From NCBI RefSeq assembly GCF_002911665.1, contig NZ_MTBP01000001.1, positions 1,860,001-1,924,000 on the forward strand: 64,000 nucleotides of DNA, in the 5' to 3' direction. Positions within the stretch are counted from its first letter, which is position 1. Each line of letters starts with the position of its first letter. The notes under the pieces were generated by a model. That model did no database searches, was not told the origin of the DNA, and saw nothing but the letters and a program-made list of their open reading frames with translations. Position numbers and translations under genes: made by a program. This document shows, piece by piece, positions 39,901 through 47,215 of this stretch. The stretch comes from Actinomadura rubteroloni (GTDB taxonomy: Bacteria; Actinomycetota; Actinomycetes; Streptosporangiales; Streptosporangiaceae).

Positions 39901-40337
39901 TGCCGACCGGCGCGTTCCTCTACGGGCTGCGGCCCGGCCAGGAGGTCGCGTTCGACCTGGAGCCGGGCGTGCGCGTCCTCGCCGGGCTGGAGGCGGTCGG
40001 CACGATCGACGAGGCCGGGTTCCGGCAGGTCATCTGCACGGTGAACGGGCAGCTCCGGACGCTGTCGGTCCGGGACCGGTCGGTCGTGGCCGAGACCGCG
40101 CCGGTCGAGCGCGCGGACGCGTCCGTGCCGGGCCAGATCCCGGCGCCGTTCGACGGGTCGGTGACGCCGCGCGTCGAGAAGGGCGCGGTCGTGGCGGCGG
40201 GCGACGTCGTCGCGACGATCGAGGCGATGAAGATGGAGGCCGCGATCACCACGCCGGTCGCGGGCACGGTCGCGCGGATCGTCGTGCCGGGCGCGACGCG
40301 CGTGCAGGCGGGCGATCTGCTGCTCGTCATCGAGTGA
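36966..40337 (+). CDS. pyc: pyruvate carboxylase
   Basis: A 1123-aa single-chain pyruvate carboxylase, which makes oxaloacetate from pyruvate, bicarbonate and ATP. In order: biotin carboxylase (about 1-450; INKLLVANRGEIAVRAFRAA, Gly-rich KAAAGGGGRGLR, EMNPRIQVEHTVTEEV), carboxyltransferase (about 520-800; DTTFRDAHQSLLATR, HTHDTAGGQLATYLA), and biotin carrier domain (about 1050-1123) with the biotinyl-lysine site EAMKMEA. The length is normal. GTG 36966 is chosen as family homology starts there; GGGAG lies about 9 bases upstream. With ppc it gives two anaplerotic routes in this window. Confidence 0.97.
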   Translation: MINKLLVANRGEIAVRAFRAAYELGIPSVAVYPHEDRLSLHRQKADEAYEIGERGHPVRAYLDVDAIVATALRVGADAVYPGYGFLSESPELAEACERAGLTFVGPPAPVLRLAGNKIEAVAAARRAGLPVLRSLTPEPGAELEAADDVGFPLFVKAAAGGGGRGLRRVERREDLLAAVDTARREAEAAFGDPTVFLEQAVERPRHIEVQVLADGEGHTVHLRERDCSVQRRHQKVVEIAPAPRLDPLIVRRLCADAVAFAREIGYVNAGTVEFLVDDRGEHVFIEMNPRIQVEHTVTEEVTGVDLVQSQLRIAGGETLSDLGIEQENVTVSGFAVQCRITTEDPANGFRPDTGRISAYRSPGGAGVRLDTGTAYAGAEISPHFDSLLVKLTSRGRTFEEAVRRSARAVAEFRIRGVASNIPFLLALLDEADFRAGGVTTSYIADHPGLLTARSSGDRATRLVRYLADVTVNKPHGDAPTTLDPAVKLPSLDASGPLPEGSRDRLLALGPARFAAELRAQTALAVTDTTFRDAHQSLLATRVRTYDLVAAAPHLARSTPQFLSLEAWGGATYDVALRFLGESPWDRLAAIREAAPNLCLQMLLRGRNTVGYTPYPDSVARAFVTEAAATGVDIFRVFDALNDVERMRPAIDAVLQTHALVEGTLCYTGDLSSPGEQLYTLDYYLRLAEQLVDAGVHVLCIKDMAGLLRAPAARTLVTALRERFDLPVHLHTHDTAGGQLATYLAAIEAGVDAVDGAAAPLSGTTSQPPLQAIVAHTDYTERATGLSLDALTEMEPYWEAVRKLYAPFEMGLPSPTGRVYHHEIPGGQLSNLRQQAVALGLGDRFEEIERLYAAADRILGRLVKVTPSSKVVGDLALHLVAAGADPAEFAANPETFDIPDSVIGFLAGELGDPPGGWPEPFRGRALGSRAHTPARAELTREEEKALDGPDVRDTLDRLLFPAPAKSYRETRAAYGNLSVLPTGAFLYGLRPGQEVAFDLEPGVRVLAGLEAVGTIDEAGFRQVICTVNGQLRTLSVRDRSVVAETAPVERADASVPGQIPAPFDGSVTPRVEKGAVVAAGDVVATIEAMKMEAAITTPVAGTVARIVVPGATRVQAGDLLLVIE

Positions 40338-40341
40338 CGGC

Positions 40342-40375
40342 ACGCCGCCGGGGGGCTTCGGTTCCCCGGCGGCGT
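40342..40375 (+). terminator. terminator of pyc with UUCG loop
   Basis: A 12-bp perfect stem (ACGCCGCCGGGG and complement) continued by GU pairs and closed by a C(UUCG)G tetraloop starts 5 bases after the pyc stop. There is no U-tract. Confidence 0.8.
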
Positions 40376-40559
40376 CCCGCGCGCAAGCCCGTTTGACCTC
40401 GCTGGTTCCGGGTCGCGGAGGCCACCTTCGGCCGCCGGTTTGTGGGTGCGGTGCTAAATCGGATTCCGAGGCTGTGACGGAAGTGCATTCCTTGTGCGCA
40501 TCGGCGTGCGGGACAGTCATCAGCGTTCACATTTCCGGCTCCCCTCCCCTGGAGTGGTG

Positions 40560-41837
40560 ATGAAACTCCGGTCCCTGCTGACCACCGCGGCGTTCGGCGC
40601 CGCGCTGGCGGTCCCCGCGGTGGTCGCGGCGACGCCGGCGTCCGCCGCGCCCACGGGCTGCACCGCGTCCGACGACGAGATCTACGCTGAGGCACCCGCC
40701 AACCTCAGCGGCCAGAACGGCGACCTCCTGGCCTGCCAGGAGACGAAGCTGACCAACATCCCCGGCGACGTGCCGATGAAGGCGTGGAAGGTCCGCTACG
40801 TCTCCACCGACGCCAAGGGCACGAAGATCCCGGTGACGGGCACCGTCGCGATCCCGACGGCGCCGTGGACGAAGGGCGGCTCGCGTCCGACCGTCGCCTT
40901 CAACCCCGGCACGCTGGGCTCGGGCGCGCAGTGCGCGTTCTCCAAGCAGCTCGCCGGGCACTTCGTCGACATGTACGAAGGCGCCAACCTGACCCTGTTC
41001 CTCCAGGCCGGCGACGCCATCGCGGCGACCGACGGCATGGGGTACATCAAGGGCAAGCTCCACCCGTACGTCAACGGCGCCGACGCCGGGCACTCCCTGC
41101 TCGACATCGTGCGCGCGTCCCGCCAGGTCCCCGGCGGCGACCTGAAGGCCGACGGCAAGGTCGGCATCTCGGGCTACTCCGAGGGCGGCCACGCCGCGCT
41201 GTGGGGCGCCCAGCTCGCCAAGTCCTACGCCCCCGAGCTGAACGTGGTCGGCGCGGCGGCGGGCGGCGTGCCCGGCGACCTCAAGCTGACCGCCAAGCAG
41301 CTCAACGGCAGCCTCTTCGCGGGCTTCCTCGCCGACGCCCTCATGGGCATCAAGGCCCAGTACCCCGAGTTCCCCTTCGAGAAGCTGGAGAACGACGCGG
41401 GCCGCCAGGCCGAGAAGGACGTCGCGAGCAACTGCCTGTTCGGCACCCTCGCGGTGTTCCTCGGCGCCAAGGTCGAGAACTTCACCACCGACAAGCTCAC
41501 CCTTGACCAGCTCTACCAGGTCAAGGCGTCCACGGGCGTCACCGGCGGCGAGATCATCGACCAGCAGAAGCTCGGCGTGGACATCGGCCCCGCCGGGTCG
41601 GGCGCCAAGTACGAGATCGGCTTCCCGGTGTTCCAGTACCGCGGCTGGCTGGAGGAGATCATCCCCCACGAGACCGAGGACGGCACCAAGAACGCCTACT
41701 GCAAGGCCGGCATCAACACCACCTGGAAGAACACCTACCCGACCGAGCACCTGTCCACGGACTGGGGCGCGGCCGGTGACGTGACCAACTTCCTGAACGA
41801 CCGGTTCCAGGGCAAGGACGTCAAGAGCACCTGCTGA
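40560..41837 (+). CDS. secreted lipase/esterase (LIP-type alpha/beta hydrolase)
   Basis: A 425-aa exported hydrolase. A Sec signal peptide (about 1-30, TTAAFGAALAVPAVVAATPA, AxA cut) is followed by a secretory lipase domain. The nucleophile elbow is GYSEGGHAALWGAQLA, and the Asp/His of the triad probably lie in the C-terminal third (WKNTYPTEHLSTDWG is a candidate His region). Cys residues (for example TGCTA and LACQE) may form disulfides. ATG 40560 is preceded by GGAG with 5-6 bases spacing. The substrate is not predictable; LIP enzymes hydrolyse acylglycerols. Confidence 0.87.
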   Translation: MKLRSLLTTAAFGAALAVPAVVAATPASAAPTGCTASDDEIYAEAPANLSGQNGDLLACQETKLTNIPGDVPMKAWKVRYVSTDAKGTKIPVTGTVAIPTAPWTKGGSRPTVAFNPGTLGSGAQCAFSKQLAGHFVDMYEGANLTLFLQAGDAIAATDGMGYIKGKLHPYVNGADAGHSLLDIVRASRQVPGGDLKADGKVGISGYSEGGHAALWGAQLAKSYAPELNVVGAAAGGVPGDLKLTAKQLNGSLFAGFLADALMGIKAQYPEFPFEKLENDAGRQAEKDVASNCLFGTLAVFLGAKVENFTTDKLTLDQLYQVKASTGVTGGEIIDQQKLGVDIGPAGSGAKYEIGFPVFQYRGWLEEIIPHETEDGTKNAYCKAGINTTWKNTYPTEHLSTDWGAAGDVTNFLNDRFQGKDVKSTC

Positions 41838-41848
41838 CCCTTCCCCTC

Positions 41849-41893
41849 GCGCGGCCCGGACGGTTCCTCCCATGAACCCCGTCCGGGCCGCGC
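41849..41893 (+). terminator. intrinsic terminator of the lipase gene
   Basis: A 15-bp perfect stem (GCGCGGCCCGGACGG and complement) with a 15-base loop, followed by CCCTTTT at 41894-41900. It lies 11 bases after the lipase stop and faces the convergent sigma-factor gene. Confidence 0.88.
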
Positions 41894-41901
41894 CCCTTTT
41901 C

Positions 41902-43137
41902 TCAGGCCCCGCCCGCGCGGCGCAGCAGCGCCCGCCGTTCGGCCTCGTTGGCGGTCAGTTCCGCCGCGCGGCGGAACTCCGCCCGCGCCTCGGCGTCCCG
42001 GCCGAGCCGTTCCAGCAGGTCGCCGCGCACGCTCGGGAACAGGTGCCGGTCGCGGACCGGAGCGTCCCCGGCCACCGCGTCCAGCACCGCGAGGCCCGCC
42101 GCGGGACCGTGGGCCATCCCCACCGCGACCGCCCGGTTCAGCTCCACCACCGGTGACGGCGCGACGCGCGCCAATACGTCGTAGAGCGCCGCGATCTGCG
42201 GCCAGTCGGTGTCGGCGGCCGTCGCGGCGCGCGCGTGGCACGCCGCGATGCCCGCTTGCAGGACGTACGGGCCGGGCGGCCCGCCGAGTTCCCGCGCCCG
42301 CAGCAGCGCCGCGAACCCGCGCCGGACCAGCAGCGGGTCCCACAGCGCCCGGTCCTGCGCGGGCAGCGGCACCGGTTCGCCGGACGGTCCCGTCCGCGCC
42401 CGCGCCCGCGACGCCTGGACCTCCATCAGCGCGACCAGCCCGTGCACCTCGGCCTCGCGCGACATCAGCCCGGCGAGCAGCCGCCCGAGCCGCAGCGCCT
42501 CGCGGCACAGGTCGCCGCGCAGCCAGTCGTCGCCGGACGTCGCCGCGTACCCCTCGTTGAAGATCAGGTAGAGGACGGCCAGCACCGACGACAGCCGGTC
42601 CGCCCGGTCCGCGCCGGACGGCACCTCGAACGGGACCCCGGCGTCGCCGAGCGTCTTCTTGGCCCGCACGATCCGCTGCGCGACCGTCGGCTCCGGGATG
42701 AGGAACGCGCGCGCGATCTCCGTCGTGGTGAGCCCGCCGAGCATCCGCAGCGTCAGCGCCACCCGGGACGGCTCGGGCAGCACCGGATGGCACGCGGTGA
42801 AGATGAGCCGGAGCATGTCGTCCTCGATGCGCTCCGGATCCACCTCGGCCGTCGCGGCGGTCTCCATCCGGTGCCCGATGTCGGCGAGCCGTTCGGCGTA
42901 CCGGTGGTCGCGGCGGATGCGGTCCACGGCGCGGCGGCGCGCGACGGTCATGAGCCAGGCGCCCGGGTTGCCCGGGACGCCCGACTCAGGCCACTGTTCG
43001 AGCGCGGCGACCAGCGCGTCCTGCGCCAGTTCCTCGGCCAGGCCCACGTCCCGGACGACCCCGGCGACGCCCGCGATGATCCGGCCCGACTCCAGCCGCC
43101 AGACCGTCTCCGCCGTCCGGTGCGCGTCGCTCGTCAC
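41902..43137 (-). CDS. ECF42-type RNA polymerase sigma factor with C-terminal helical domain
   Basis: A 411-aa sigma factor. Region 2 (about 10-80, VGLAEELAQDALVAALEQWP, GAWLMTVARRRAVDRIRR) and region 4 (about 115-165, LGGLTTTEIARAFLIPEPTV) are followed by a roughly 220-residue TPR-like extension (with LYLIFNEGYAATSG and VELNRAVAVGMAHGPAAGL). This is the layout of the ECF42 group, in which the extension replaces an anti-sigma factor. The partner DGPF protein gene lies directly upstream in the same direction, the standard ECF42 arrangement. Confidence 0.92.
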   Translation of the reverse strand: MTSDAHRTAETVWRLESGRIIAGVAGVVRDVGLAEELAQDALVAALEQWPESGVPGNPGAWLMTVARRRAVDRIRRDHRYAERLADIGHRMETAATAEVDPERIEDDMLRLIFTACHPVLPEPSRVALTLRMLGGLTTTEIARAFLIPEPTVAQRIVRAKKTLGDAGVPFEVPSGADRADRLSSVLAVLYLIFNEGYAATSGDDWLRGDLCREALRLGRLLAGLMSREAEVHGLVALMEVQASRARARTGPSGEPVPLPAQDRALWDPLLVRRGFAALLRARELGGPPGPYVLQAGIAACHARAATAADTDWPQIAALYDVLARVAPSPVVELNRAVAVGMAHGPAAGLAVLDAVAGDAPVRDRHLFPSVRGDLLERLGRDAEARAEFRRAAELTANEAERRALLRRAGGA

Positions 43138-43175
43138 ACGGCCGATGACAGCATCAGCGCCACCGGCCGCGCAAC

Positions 43176-43529
43176 TCAGCCGGGGAAGTCGTCGCCGGGG
43201 CCGAAGACCCGCTGGATCGTCCCCCGGCCGTCCCCGACGATCGCCCAGAACCGGCGGCTCACCTCGATCGCCTCGGCCTCGTCGCGGACCTCGACCAGCG
43301 CGAACCCGACGACCTGCTCCTTGGCCTCGCTGAACGGCCCGTCGGTGACCGTCACCTTGCCGCCGCTGGAGGTGATCCGCTTGCCGCCCGGCTCCAGGCC
43401 GCCCGTCGCGAGCAGGACGCCTGCCCGGGTCATCTCCTCGATGAACGCGCCCATCTCGGCCATCATCGCCTCGTCCGGCGGACCGCCGGCGGCGGACGCG
43501 TCGTCGGTGGTCATCATGAGGTAGCGCAT
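43176..43529 (-). CDS. YCII/DGPF-domain protein, ECF42 partner
   Basis: A 117-aa protein of the YCII-related family with the eponymous VTDGPFSEAKEQVVG motif and a typical MRYLMMTTDD start. DGPF proteins almost always accompany ECF42 sigma factors and are thought to be part of, or regulated by, that circuit; their enzymatic role is not settled. ATG 43529 is preceded by GGAG at 6-9 bases. The ECF42 gene starts 38 bases downstream. Confidence 0.92.
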   Translation of the reverse strand: MRYLMMTTDDASAAGGPPDEAMMAEMGAFIEEMTRAGVLLATGGLEPGGKRITSSGGKVTVTDGPFSEAKEQVVGFALVEVRDEAEAIEVSRRFWAIVGDGRGTIQRVFGPGDDFPG

Positions 43530-43630
43530 GGTCGCTCCTTCGGTTCCCGGCCGGTTCCGTCCCGGCCTCGCACCGACGCGTCGTCCGGCGGAACCGGGAT
43601 TCGACATCCGCGCCGAACTTTTCCCGCGAG

Positions 43631-44839
43631 TCAGAGCTTACGGGCGCCCAACGCGGTCATGATCTGCGGGAACGTCTTGTGCAGCTCGTCCTGCCAGTAC
43701 TTCCACGAGTGCGAGCCGTTGCCGTAGAAGTCGGTCGTGACGGGCACGCCGAGCCGCCGGGCCTGCGCGACGAAGTCCTTGGACGTCCGGTACACCTGGC
43801 TCTCGCTCAGGTACCGGATGTCCCACGGCGCCGCGTTCGGGTTGTCGTACGGGCCGGTGGAGCCGTTGCCGGACGACACGTAGACCTTCGTCCAGCGCAG
43901 CCGGGGGAGCAGCGTCGCCGGATCGTGCGCGGCCCAGTTCGCCCGGTTGAGAACGGGGTCGCCCCAGATGTCCGACGGCGTGGTGCCCGGCCGTGCGTTG
44001 GTGTAGAGCAGCAGCGCCGGGATGCCCGGGCTGAGCATCGACAGGACGCCGCTGAACGAGCCCGCGAACCGGTAGAGCCCCGGGTGGCGGGCGGCGTAGG
44101 TGATCGCGCCCTGCGCCCCGGACGAGATGCCGATCGCGGCGCGCTCGGGCCCGGCGCGGAAGTTGCGCTCCAGCAGCTCGCGGACCTCGACGGTGTGGAA
44201 GGTCTCCCAGCGCGGCGTTCCGCCCCGTCCGCCGTTGTACCAGTCGGTGTAGGAGCCGTTCCGGCCGCCGTCGGGCATCGCGACGAGCGTGTCGTACTTG
44301 GCGGCGAGGCTCTCGATGTCGGTGCTGCGCGTCCACGAGATGTAGGTGTCGTTGCCGCCGTGGAACGCGTACAGCGTCGGCCAGGTGCGGGTGGCGGTCG
44401 CGCTCCACGTCTTCGGGACGAGCAGCCGGACCTTCACCGACTTGCCGAGCCCGGTCGAGTTGACCGTGATGTCGGCCTGGGTCTTGCGCTTGTCCAGCCA
44501 CTTCACGCCCGTGATCTTCGAGCCGTCGTCGGACGGCAGGTAGACCGGCGGCGTCGTCTTGCGCGGGGCGGGCGTGCCGGTGACCGGCGGGACGTTCAGC
44601 GTCGGGAGCGGGTTCGGGTTCGTCGGCGCCGGGTTGCCGTTGACGGTCGGCGCGCTGAACGTCGGTACGGGGGAGGTGTTCGTGCTGATCGGACCGTTGA
44701 GCTGCGCGGCGGCCGGGTCGGGCAGATGGCCGGGATCGCTGTCGTCCTTCCCCGAGGGCAGCAGCACGAGCACCGTCGGCACGATCGTGACGAGGGCGAT
44801 GCTGCCGATCGCGAGAAGAGCGTCGGTCCCTTTCCGCAC
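43631..44839 (-). CDS. membrane-anchored antigen 85/esterase D-like hydrolase
   Basis: A 402-aa alpha/beta hydrolase of the esterase/mycolyltransferase-like family. An N-terminal membrane anchor (about 6-30, DALLAIGSIALVTIVPTVLV) precedes a Pro/Asn/Thr-rich stalk (about 40-100) and the catalytic domain. The nucleophile Ser is in AIGISSGAQGAITYAA; the His is likely in NGSHSWKYW near the C-terminus. A mycolyl role is not expected if the host lacks mycolic acids, so it is more likely a general acyl esterase. GTG 44839 is set by AAGGGGG 6 bases upstream; an in-frame ATG further upstream is possible. Confidence 0.8.
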   Translation of the reverse strand: MRKGTDALLAIGSIALVTIVPTVLVLLPSGKDDSDPGHLPDPAAAQLNGPISTNTSPVPTFSAPTVNGNPAPTNPNPLPTLNVPPVTGTPAPRKTTPPVYLPSDDGSKITGVKWLDKRKTQADITVNSTGLGKSVKVRLLVPKTWSATATRTWPTLYAFHGGNDTYISWTRSTDIESLAAKYDTLVAMPDGGRNGSYTDWYNGGRGGTPRWETFHTVEVRELLERNFRAGPERAAIGISSGAQGAITYAARHPGLYRFAGSFSGVLSMLSPGIPALLLYTNARPGTTPSDIWGDPVLNRANWAAHDPATLLPRLRWTKVYVSSGNGSTGPYDNPNAAPWDIRYLSESQVYRTSKDFVAQARRLGVPVTTDFYGNGSHSWKYWQDELHKTFPQIMTALGARKL

Positions 44840-45013
44840 TTTGATCCCCCTTTGGGTCGGAGCAGACCCTACTGTCCCGCCCATGCGTCCTGGGACGCAC
44901 GGGAAAAACGTGAAGCAATCGAGACCTGGGGCATACGGTATCGCCAGGGCATGACGCGCACGCAACCGGCCCTGCGTCCAATAGTGGCGTAAACCGGGCC
45001 GTCGCGGGAGGGG

Positions 45014-45367
45014 TCAGTGCGTCGCGACGCGCAGCAGCAGCGTGATCAGGACGACGCCGCCCACCACGATCGCCGGGGCCGTCCGGGCGGCCGAGTCCTC
45101 GGCGCGGCTGTGCGTCACGAGCGCGCCCACCATCAGGACGAACAGGCAGAACCCGACCAGGATGCCGAGCCAGGACGCCCACAGCCCGACCAGCAGCCCG
45201 AACGCCCCGAGGATCTCCGCGACGCCGACGAGCCGGTAGCCGTCCCACGGCACGCCGAGATGCGTCGCGAGGTCCACCTGCCGCGGAACGCCCTGGAGCT
45301 TGCCGAGGCCCGCCGTCAGGAACACGCCGGCCGTCGCCAACGTGAAGATCACCGTGAGCAGGAACAT
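45014..45367 (-). CDS. DoxX-like membrane protein
   Basis: A 117-aa protein with four membrane helices (about 3-20, 45-65, 68-88, 95-115) and the DoxX-type opening TAGVFLTAGLGKLQGVP followed by GYRLVGVAEILGAFGLLVGL. DoxX family members are small quinone/redox-linked membrane proteins; a substrate cannot be assigned. It lies next to, but is not clearly co-transcribed with, the YchJ-like gene (69 bases upstream, same direction). Confidence 0.85.
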   Translation of the reverse strand: MFLLTVIFTLATAGVFLTAGLGKLQGVPRQVDLATHLGVPWDGYRLVGVAEILGAFGLLVGLWASWLGILVGFCLFVLMVGALVTHSRAEDSAARTAPAIVVGGVVLITLLLRVATH

Positions 45368-45436
45368 GCGGTGGGCGTTCCCGGGCCGCCGCCGCGGCTA
45401 CCGGCGCCCGACCGAAAAATGATCAGTTGCCGGGCA

Positions 45437-45844
45437 TCAGATGATCACGCCGTTGAGATAGACCCAGTCGCCGTCGTTCCTCACGAACGAACTGTTCTCG
45501 TTCATCCGCCCGGCCTGGCCGTCCTCGGTGAACGTCGCGCTGAAGTGCACCGTCCCGGCCGAGTGCAGCGGGCTCCCGCCGGTCGTGCCGAGGACGGTCA
45601 GGCCCGTCCACACCAGACCCGGGTCGAACCCGATCCGGCGCGGGCGCGTCCGCGGATGCCAGCTCCGCAGCAGGTACTCGGCGTCCTTCAGCGCGAACGC
45701 GCTGTACCGGGAGCGCATGAGCTGCTCGGCGGTCGCGGCGCTCGCCTCGCCGCGGTGCAGCCGTCCGCAGCACGCGTTGTACGACATGCGCGGGTCGCAC
45801 GGGCAGGACACCGGCGTCCGCGGGGACGTTGCGCGTTTCGGCAT
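45437..45844 (-). CDS. YchJ family (UPF0225) protein with SEC-C-type zinc motif
   Basis: A 135-aa protein. A Cys-rich N-terminus (VSCPCDPRMSYNACCGRLH) matches the SEC-C-like zinc knuckle, followed by the YchJ core (AEQLMRSRYSAFALKDAEYL, TVHFSATFTEDGQAGRMNE) with a cystatin/NTF2-like fold. Cellular role unknown. ATG 45844 is preceded by GGAGA about 4-8 bases upstream. It starts 80 bases from a divergent small acidic gene. Confidence 0.88.
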   Translation of the reverse strand: MPKRATSPRTPVSCPCDPRMSYNACCGRLHRGEASAATAEQLMRSRYSAFALKDAEYLLRSWHPRTRPRRIGFDPGLVWTGLTVLGTTGGSPLHSAGTVHFSATFTEDGQAGRMNENSSFVRNDGDWVYLNGVII

Positions 45845-45924
45845 CTCTCCATTGTCGCCCGCCGGCGCCGCCGCCCGCCGCAGGGTCGCCGTTTCACCCG
45901 GCGCCTGCGGGTCACGTAGGGGCT

Positions 45925-46113
45925 ATGAGACGACCCGAGGACGAGGACAGGCCGCTCGCCGACCGGCGCGCGGACCCCGGCGACGCCGTGCCCGACGACG
46001 AGCACGACTTCGCCGAGGAGAACGCGCCCGGCCCGACGTCCCCCGCGAACGCGCCCGCCGACGCGCCGGGCGGCGAGGACGAGGGCTACAGCCCGCAGAC
46101 CGAGGTGCCCTGA
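45925..46113 (+). CDS. small acidic hypothetical protein
   Basis: A 62-residue, Asp/Glu/Pro-rich protein, probably disordered (RRPEDEDRPLADRRADPGDA, then Ala/Pro/Gly). It has no recognisable domain. ATG 45925 follows AGGGG by 3 bases, and its stop overlaps the next start (TGATG), so it is coupled to the Lrp-type protein gene; this coupling is the main support for it. Confidence 0.55.
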   Translation: MRRPEDEDRPLADRRADPGDAVPDDEHDFAEENAPGPTSPANAPADAPGGEDEGYSPQTEVP

Positions 46114-46346
46114 TGGTCCGCGCCTACGTGCTCATCCAGACCGACGCCGGACGCGCGGCGGACGTCGTCGAGCACGTCCGCCACGCGCCCGGGATCGGCG
46201 AGGTCGCCGCCGTCACCGGGCCCTACGACGTGATCGCGCAGATCGAGGCCGCCGACGTCGCCGTCCTCGGCCGGACGGTCCTGGACTCGGTCCAGTCTGC
46301 GCCCGGCGTCGTCCGAACCCTGACCTGCCCGATCACCAGCCTGTGA
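46113..46346 (+). CDS. stand-alone Lrp/AsnC ligand-binding (RAM) domain protein
   Basis: A 77-aa protein consisting only of the RAM domain of Lrp/AsnC regulators (RAYVLIQTDAGRAADVVEHV, VAAVTGPYDVIAQIEAADV), without the DNA-binding HTH. Such stand-alone domains bind amino acids and may modulate full-length Lrp proteins. It starts on the overlapping TGATG of the upstream gene. Its 3' end runs into a tandem-repeat tract. Confidence 0.88.
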   Translation: MVRAYVLIQTDAGRAADVVEHVRHAPGIGEVAAVTGPYDVIAQIEAADVAVLGRTVLDSVQSAPGVVRTLTCPITSL

Positions 46347-46650
46347 CCGCCCACGCGCGCCTCGCGCGCCCCGCCCCCGTCCGATCGGCGTCCTGTGACC
46401 GGCCGCGCCTCGCGTGCCCTGATCCCGTCCGATCAGTGGCCTGTGATCGGCCGCGTCTGCCGCGCGCGCCCCAACGCTGTGCGATCACCGGCCTGACCGG
46501 CCGAGCCCGCCTCGCGCGCTCCAACCCCGTGCGATCAAGTGGCGTGTGACCGGCCGCGCCCGCTTCGCGCGCCCCAACGCCGTGCGATCACCGACCTCTG
46601 ACCTCGGGCCGCGCCGCCGGGCGCACCTCGACCGGACCAGATCGGCCGAC
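46341..46650. repeat. five to six degenerate 48-52-bp tandem repeats
   Basis: Copies start at 46341, 46393, 46441, 46493 and 46544, with a decayed sixth from 46596. Each reads roughly CTGTGACCGGCCGCGCC, a CGCGCGCCCC core, and CGTGCGATCA. The first copy begins on the stop codon of the RAM-domain gene, whose last codons (GATCACCAGC) match the end of a unit. No open reading frame is supported; the 316 bases between genes hold only this. Confidence 0.85.
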
Positions 46651-46662
46651 GCCTGACGCCGG

Positions 46663-47151
46663 TCAGGCGGCCTGGGGCGCCTCCAGGTGCCGCTTGATCC
46701 GTTCGAGCGTGGTGGCGATGTGGCGTTCGTTCGCGCCCGGCCGGTTGATGGTGCCGGTGATGAGGATGGCGATCGGAATGAACCAGAGCGGGGCGCGCAG
46801 CCAGTTGGTCTCGGTGACGACGCAGCCCCGTCCGTCCTTGGTGGGTGCGATGTCGTACTCCCAGCGGGAGATGGGCAGGCGGAACGCGGTGTCCACCCGG
46901 TAGGCGAACCTGCGGTCCCGCACCGCCTCGGTGATGGTGCAGTTCGTGTACCAGCGGCGGCGGCCCTTGCGGTTGTGTCCGCGGAACCGGGCGCCGACGG
47001 CGGCCCCCGTGGCGCCGTCGAGCCAGTGGGCGCGGTACGCCTCCTCGGCGAAAGTGATCATGACGGGCGGGTCGCTGATGATGCGGTAGACGTCGGCCGC
47101 GGGCGCGTCGATCGCGACCCGGCCGACAGCGATGGGCTTCTTGTACAGCAT
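46663..47151 (-). CDS. SRPBCC (polyketide cyclase-like) family protein
   Basis: A 162-aa START/SRPBCC-fold protein: the N-terminus (VGRVAIDAPAADVYRIISDP) and the C-terminal helix (GANERHIATTLERIKRHLEA) are typical. It is likely a lipid- or polyketide-binding protein, not assigned further. A short hydrophobic patch (LWFIPIAILITGTI) near residue 125 is more apolar than usual. The start region contains a perfect TetR-type operator 26 bases upstream, so it is probably repressed by the TetR protein encoded next. Confidence 0.82.
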   Translation of the reverse strand: MLYKKPIAVGRVAIDAPAADVYRIISDPPVMITFAEEAYRAHWLDGATGAAVGARFRGHNRKGRRRWYTNCTITEAVRDRRFAYRVDTAFRLPISRWEYDIAPTKDGRGCVVTETNWLRAPLWFIPIAILITGTINRPGANERHIATTLERIKRHLEAPQAA

Positions 47152-47176
47152 GGGGCGGCCCTTCCCGTGAGGGGTG

Positions 47177-47197
47177 GATGTAATCGGTGATTACATC
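47177..47197. promoter_or_regulatory. perfect inverted repeat, predicted TetR operator
   Basis: GATGTAATC and GATTACATC are exact reverse complements separated by 3 bases. The site lies between the end of the tetR gene (47216) and the SRPBCC start (47151), where the SRPBCC promoter must be, and is one of very few AT-containing palindromes in the region. Confidence 0.8.
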
Positions 47198-47215
47198 AGG
47201 GCGCCGCGCCAGCGG

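Noticed and set aside
33303..40520. Long antisense frames opposite the AAA+ protein and pyruvate carboxylase
   Set aside because: No recognisable motifs; the sense strands carry unambiguous AAA+ and Pyc signatures.
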